A program made the position numbers and the translations under genes. From positions 372,001-436,000 of the forward strand of contig NZ_AP024895.1 in NCBI RefSeq assembly GCF_024347055.1: a stretch of 64,000 bases of DNA, in the 5' to 3' direction. How positions within the stretch are numbered: the stretch's first letter is position 1; each line of letters begins with the position of its first letter. The notes under the pieces were generated by a model. It did not search any database. It was not told the origin of the DNA and saw only the letters and a list, made by a program, of their open reading frames with translations. The DNA comes from Vibrio porteresiae DSM 19223. GTDB taxonomy: Bacteria > Pseudomonadota > Gammaproteobacteria > Enterobacterales > Vibrionaceae. Shown piece by piece: positions 62,141 through 64,000 of this stretch.

Positions 62141-62521
62141 TTAATGAGCTAGGCAGTGCCATTGGGTTTTACGTTGCCACATCTTTTCATGGAAGTAGTA
62201 AACACAAGTGTTAATGCTTGGCTCAATCAGAGCCATGATGCCACCCACCACTAAGCTGCCACTGATGATGTAGGAAACCATGAAGGCAACGTTAAAGTGC
62301 ACCAATGCGAAACTCATGGTTTTCCATTGTGGTGTTTGCACTTGTTGGCGACGTTGACTGAAAGTGTTCCACGCCCGTTCATGAAAGTAGAAAGCAACTG
62401 TATTTACCATAGGTTCTATCATGGCAATCAAACTACCGAGTAAGATGTCACCAGTCAGTAGATAAGCGACACTCATTGCAACGGTAAAGTGAATTGCGGC
62501 AAAGCTTAGAGTCTTTTTCAT
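62141..62521 (-). CDS. DUF2061 membrane protein, two repeats
   Basis: 126 aa from the ATG at 62521 (Met-Lys-Lys-Thr-Leu-Ser-Phe); a GTG at 62533 adds four residues. Two similar halves, each with KT(L/M)SFA..HF and ending in FYFHE(R)AW or YYFHEKMW, the DUF2061 pattern. About four membrane helices, inner membrane. Function unknown. Convergent with the GH2-like gene; 158 bp separates it from the universal stress gene on the same strand. Confidence 0.85.
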   Translation of the reverse strand: MKKTLSFAAIHFTVAMSVAYLLTGDILLGSLIAMIEPMVNTVAFYFHERAWNTFSQRRQQVQTPQWKTMSFALVHFNVAFMVSYIISGSLVVGGIMALIEPSINTCVYYFHEKMWQRKTQWHCLAH

Positions 62522-62679
62522 TGTGTTATCCACCGAGGTATTCTTAAGTTGCTTATAGTATTGATAACTATTCTCAACTTAGCCAGTGGATTTTATCGAT
62601 AGATAGGATAGGTAAAACTTTGGATAAACAACACCGCATCTGTTGCCTAGTGGTCATAAGATGCGGCGTGATGTCGATA

Positions 62680-63120
62680 TCACAACTCAAGCGGTTTGAC
62701 GACCATGACACTGATTGGCGAGAATTCCACAACTTTGCTGGCAACAGAACCTAAAACCACTTTGTCCAGTTTAGAGCGCTTATGACTGGGCATGACGATC
62801 AAATCTGCATTGAGTTTTTTCGCGTACTCGATAATGGTGGAGTAGGGTTTGCCTTCTACGACGTAGGTTTGATAAGGCATGGTGCTGGGGACTTGTGTTT
62901 GGGCAAACTCCTCTAATTGCTGACTAACATCCGCTTTCATTTTGGCTGCCGCATCTTTTGGGAAATAGGTTGCGACCATCGACATATGAATTCCCGGAAC
63001 CACTGTGAGTAGGTGGAGGGTTGCTTGACTGCGTTCACCAATCCAAGTTGCCTGCTCTACCGCTTTATCACAAAAGCCTTTTTCATTGAGATCCACTGGG
63101 ACGAGAATATTTTTGTACAT
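62680..63120 (-). CDS. Universal stress protein, UspA family
   Basis: 146 aa, one Usp domain. YKNILVPVDLNEK opens the fold. The ATP-site motif is altered: PSHKRS replaces GxxG, while GSVASKVVEFSPISVMVV is kept. Reduced or changed nucleotide binding is likely. It lies next to a TAXI-type TRAP transporter gene on the same strand, 268 bp downstream, recalling TeaD-type Usp proteins that regulate TRAP transporters. AGAGGG before ATG. Confidence 0.9.
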   Translation of the reverse strand: MYKNILVPVDLNEKGFCDKAVEQATWIGERSQATLHLLTVVPGIHMSMVATYFPKDAAAKMKADVSQQLEEFAQTQVPSTMPYQTYVVEGKPYSTIIEYAKKLNADLIVMPSHKRSKLDKVVLGSVASKVVEFSPISVMVVKPLEL

Positions 63121-63349
63121 AGAGACCCTCTTTGCTGATTATTCAGATGCCTTTGATTGAGTACTATCGAAGTCACCAAATCGATCGATACTGTGGTGCT
63201 TTTGCTGTAACCATAGCGTTAAAGCTAATGTCTGAGCGTGCGCGATGATCGTTTTTGTCTTAACAAGGGCAAGATGATAGGCGCGATGTGATCGTTATCG
63301 ATCGAATCGAAGAGGAGTGAACAGCAAGTGGTGGTTCAGCGTTGCCGTA

Positions 63350-63377
63350 CAGAGGCTCCATCGTGATGGATCCTCTG
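63350..63377 (-). terminator. Hairpin after the TRAP binding-protein gene
   Basis: CAGAGG-A-TCCATC / GATGGA-G-CCTCTG, 12 pairs with an A-G mismatch, directly after the stop codon on the minus strand. No U-run, so its terminator role is weak. Confidence 0.4.
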
Positions 63378-63388
63378 CGCATTACTGG

Positions 63389-64000
63389 TTATTTCAATAA
63401 TCCTGCTTCTTTGTAGTATCTAATCGCACCTGGGTGAAGAGGAATGGATATCCCATCTTTGATCATGTCTTCTTTTTTCAAATTGGCGAAAGCGGGATGT
63501 AACCGTTTAAAGCTATCAAAGTTTTCAAATACTGCTTTCGCTACGTTGTAGGCTACGTCATCGGAAATATCGGAACTAGTGACGAGTGTTGCTGCGACAC
63601 CAAAGCTTTTTACATCTTGATCTGTACCTCGATACATTCCCGCAGGTACGCTGGTGTAAGCGTAATACGGATGAGTTTTAACAATTGTGTCGATTTCAGA
63701 GCCTGTTGCCGGTACTAACTTCGCATCGCATGCCGTGGTTGCTTCTTTAATGGCACCGTTTGGATGACCAATCATATAGATGAAAGCATCGATTTTGTTA
63801 TCACAGAGCGCTTGCGAGCGCTCTGAACCTTTTAACTCTGATGTGAGTTTGAAGCTTTGCGTTGTCCAACCAAATGCATCCATCACAACCTGCATCGTTG
63901 CACGGTCGCCAGAGCCGGGATTACCGATATTCACGCGTTTCCCTGCAAGGTCCTTGACGTTTTTAATACCAGAGTCAGCGCGGGCAATAATGTTAAAGGG
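63389..64000 (-). CDS. TAXI-family TRAP transporter solute-binding protein (5' end outside window)
   Basis: C-terminal 203 residues; the open frame reaches the window edge upstream of Phe-Asn-Ile-Ile-Ala-Arg, so the gene continues beyond 64000. TAXI marks: GKRVNIGNPGSGDRATMQVV, DAFIYMIGHPNGAI and the C-terminal PLHPGAIRYYKEAGLL. The periplasmic receptor hands its ligand to the DctQM-type membrane subunits, presumably in the part not shown. The ligand (often glutamate, succinate or another carboxylate) cannot be told. Confidence 0.92.
   Translation of the reverse strand, partial: PFNIIARADSGIKNVKDLAGKRVNIGNPGSGDRATMQVVMDAFGWTTQSFKLTSELKGSERSQALCDNKIDAFIYMIGHPNGAIKEATTACDAKLVPATGSEIDTIVKTHPYYAYTSVPAGMYRGTDQDVKSFGVAATLVTSSDISDDVAYNVAKAVFENFDSFKRLHPAFANLKKEDMIKDGISIPLHPGAIRYYKEAGLLK

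Overview
The window is a piece of the main chromosome of a Vibrio species. The rRNA genes are Vibrio-like, and the gene order antiporter - metH - lysC - class V aminotransferase - pglL-type ligase - uvrA - galU - qstR - ssb - (accessory block) - csrD/mshH - mshI to mshQ - mreBCD - maf - rng - yhdP - nitrilase-like - tldD - rraB is the one I remember for V. cholerae and relatives. The species cannot be named from what is visible.

Layout. Positions 1-10215 hold two tandem rRNA operons in the same orientation. The first is cut at the window edge inside 16S. The second is complete, with its P1-type promoter, boxA and RNase III stem, and it is followed by tRNA-Asp and a strong terminator. Each carries tRNA-Ile and tRNA-Ala in the 16S-23S spacer. 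From 10.6 to 26.4 kb come housekeeping and metabolic genes: pldA, a CPA1 Na+/H+ antiporter, metH behind three tandem MetJ boxes, lysC behind a lysine riboswitch, an aminotransferase, a PglL/O-antigen-ligase-type membrane protein, uvrA, galU and the competence regulator qstR. ssb follows, divergent from qstR.

From 27.2 to 31.0 kb lies a short block that looks inserted between ssb and csrD. It has a Rep_3 (RepB-family) replication initiator without visible plasmid genes, a YbaK-type tRNA deacylase, a 536-bp AT-rich gap containing a possible 31-codon ORF with a strong ribosome binding site, a DUF2075 (schlafen-like) helicase, and a peptide-deformylase-fold protein that keeps the metal ligands but has lost the catalytic glutamate. 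This is the best place in the window to look for something undescribed.

From 31.2 to 49.6 kb is the complete MSHA type IV pilus cluster in the order csrD(mshH), I, J, K, L, M, N, E, G, F, B, A, C, D, O, P, Q. Most genes overlap or nearly abut. MshI/J/K/L form the inner-membrane-to-secretin channel, MshE/G/M/N the motor and platform, MshA the major pilin, and MshB/C/D/O/P/Q minor pilin and tip-type proteins. The cell-shape and envelope genes mreBCD, maf, rng, yhdP, nitrilase and tldD follow on the same strand, then rraB, an orphan GH2-like sugar-binding protein, a DUF2061 membrane protein, a universal stress protein and, cut by the right edge, a TAXI-type TRAP transporter binding protein.

No insertion sequence, prophage, integron or CRISPR array was seen. 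Several start codons are set to internal ATG/GTG codons because of ribosome binding sites or stop-start overlaps; each case is explained in its entry.
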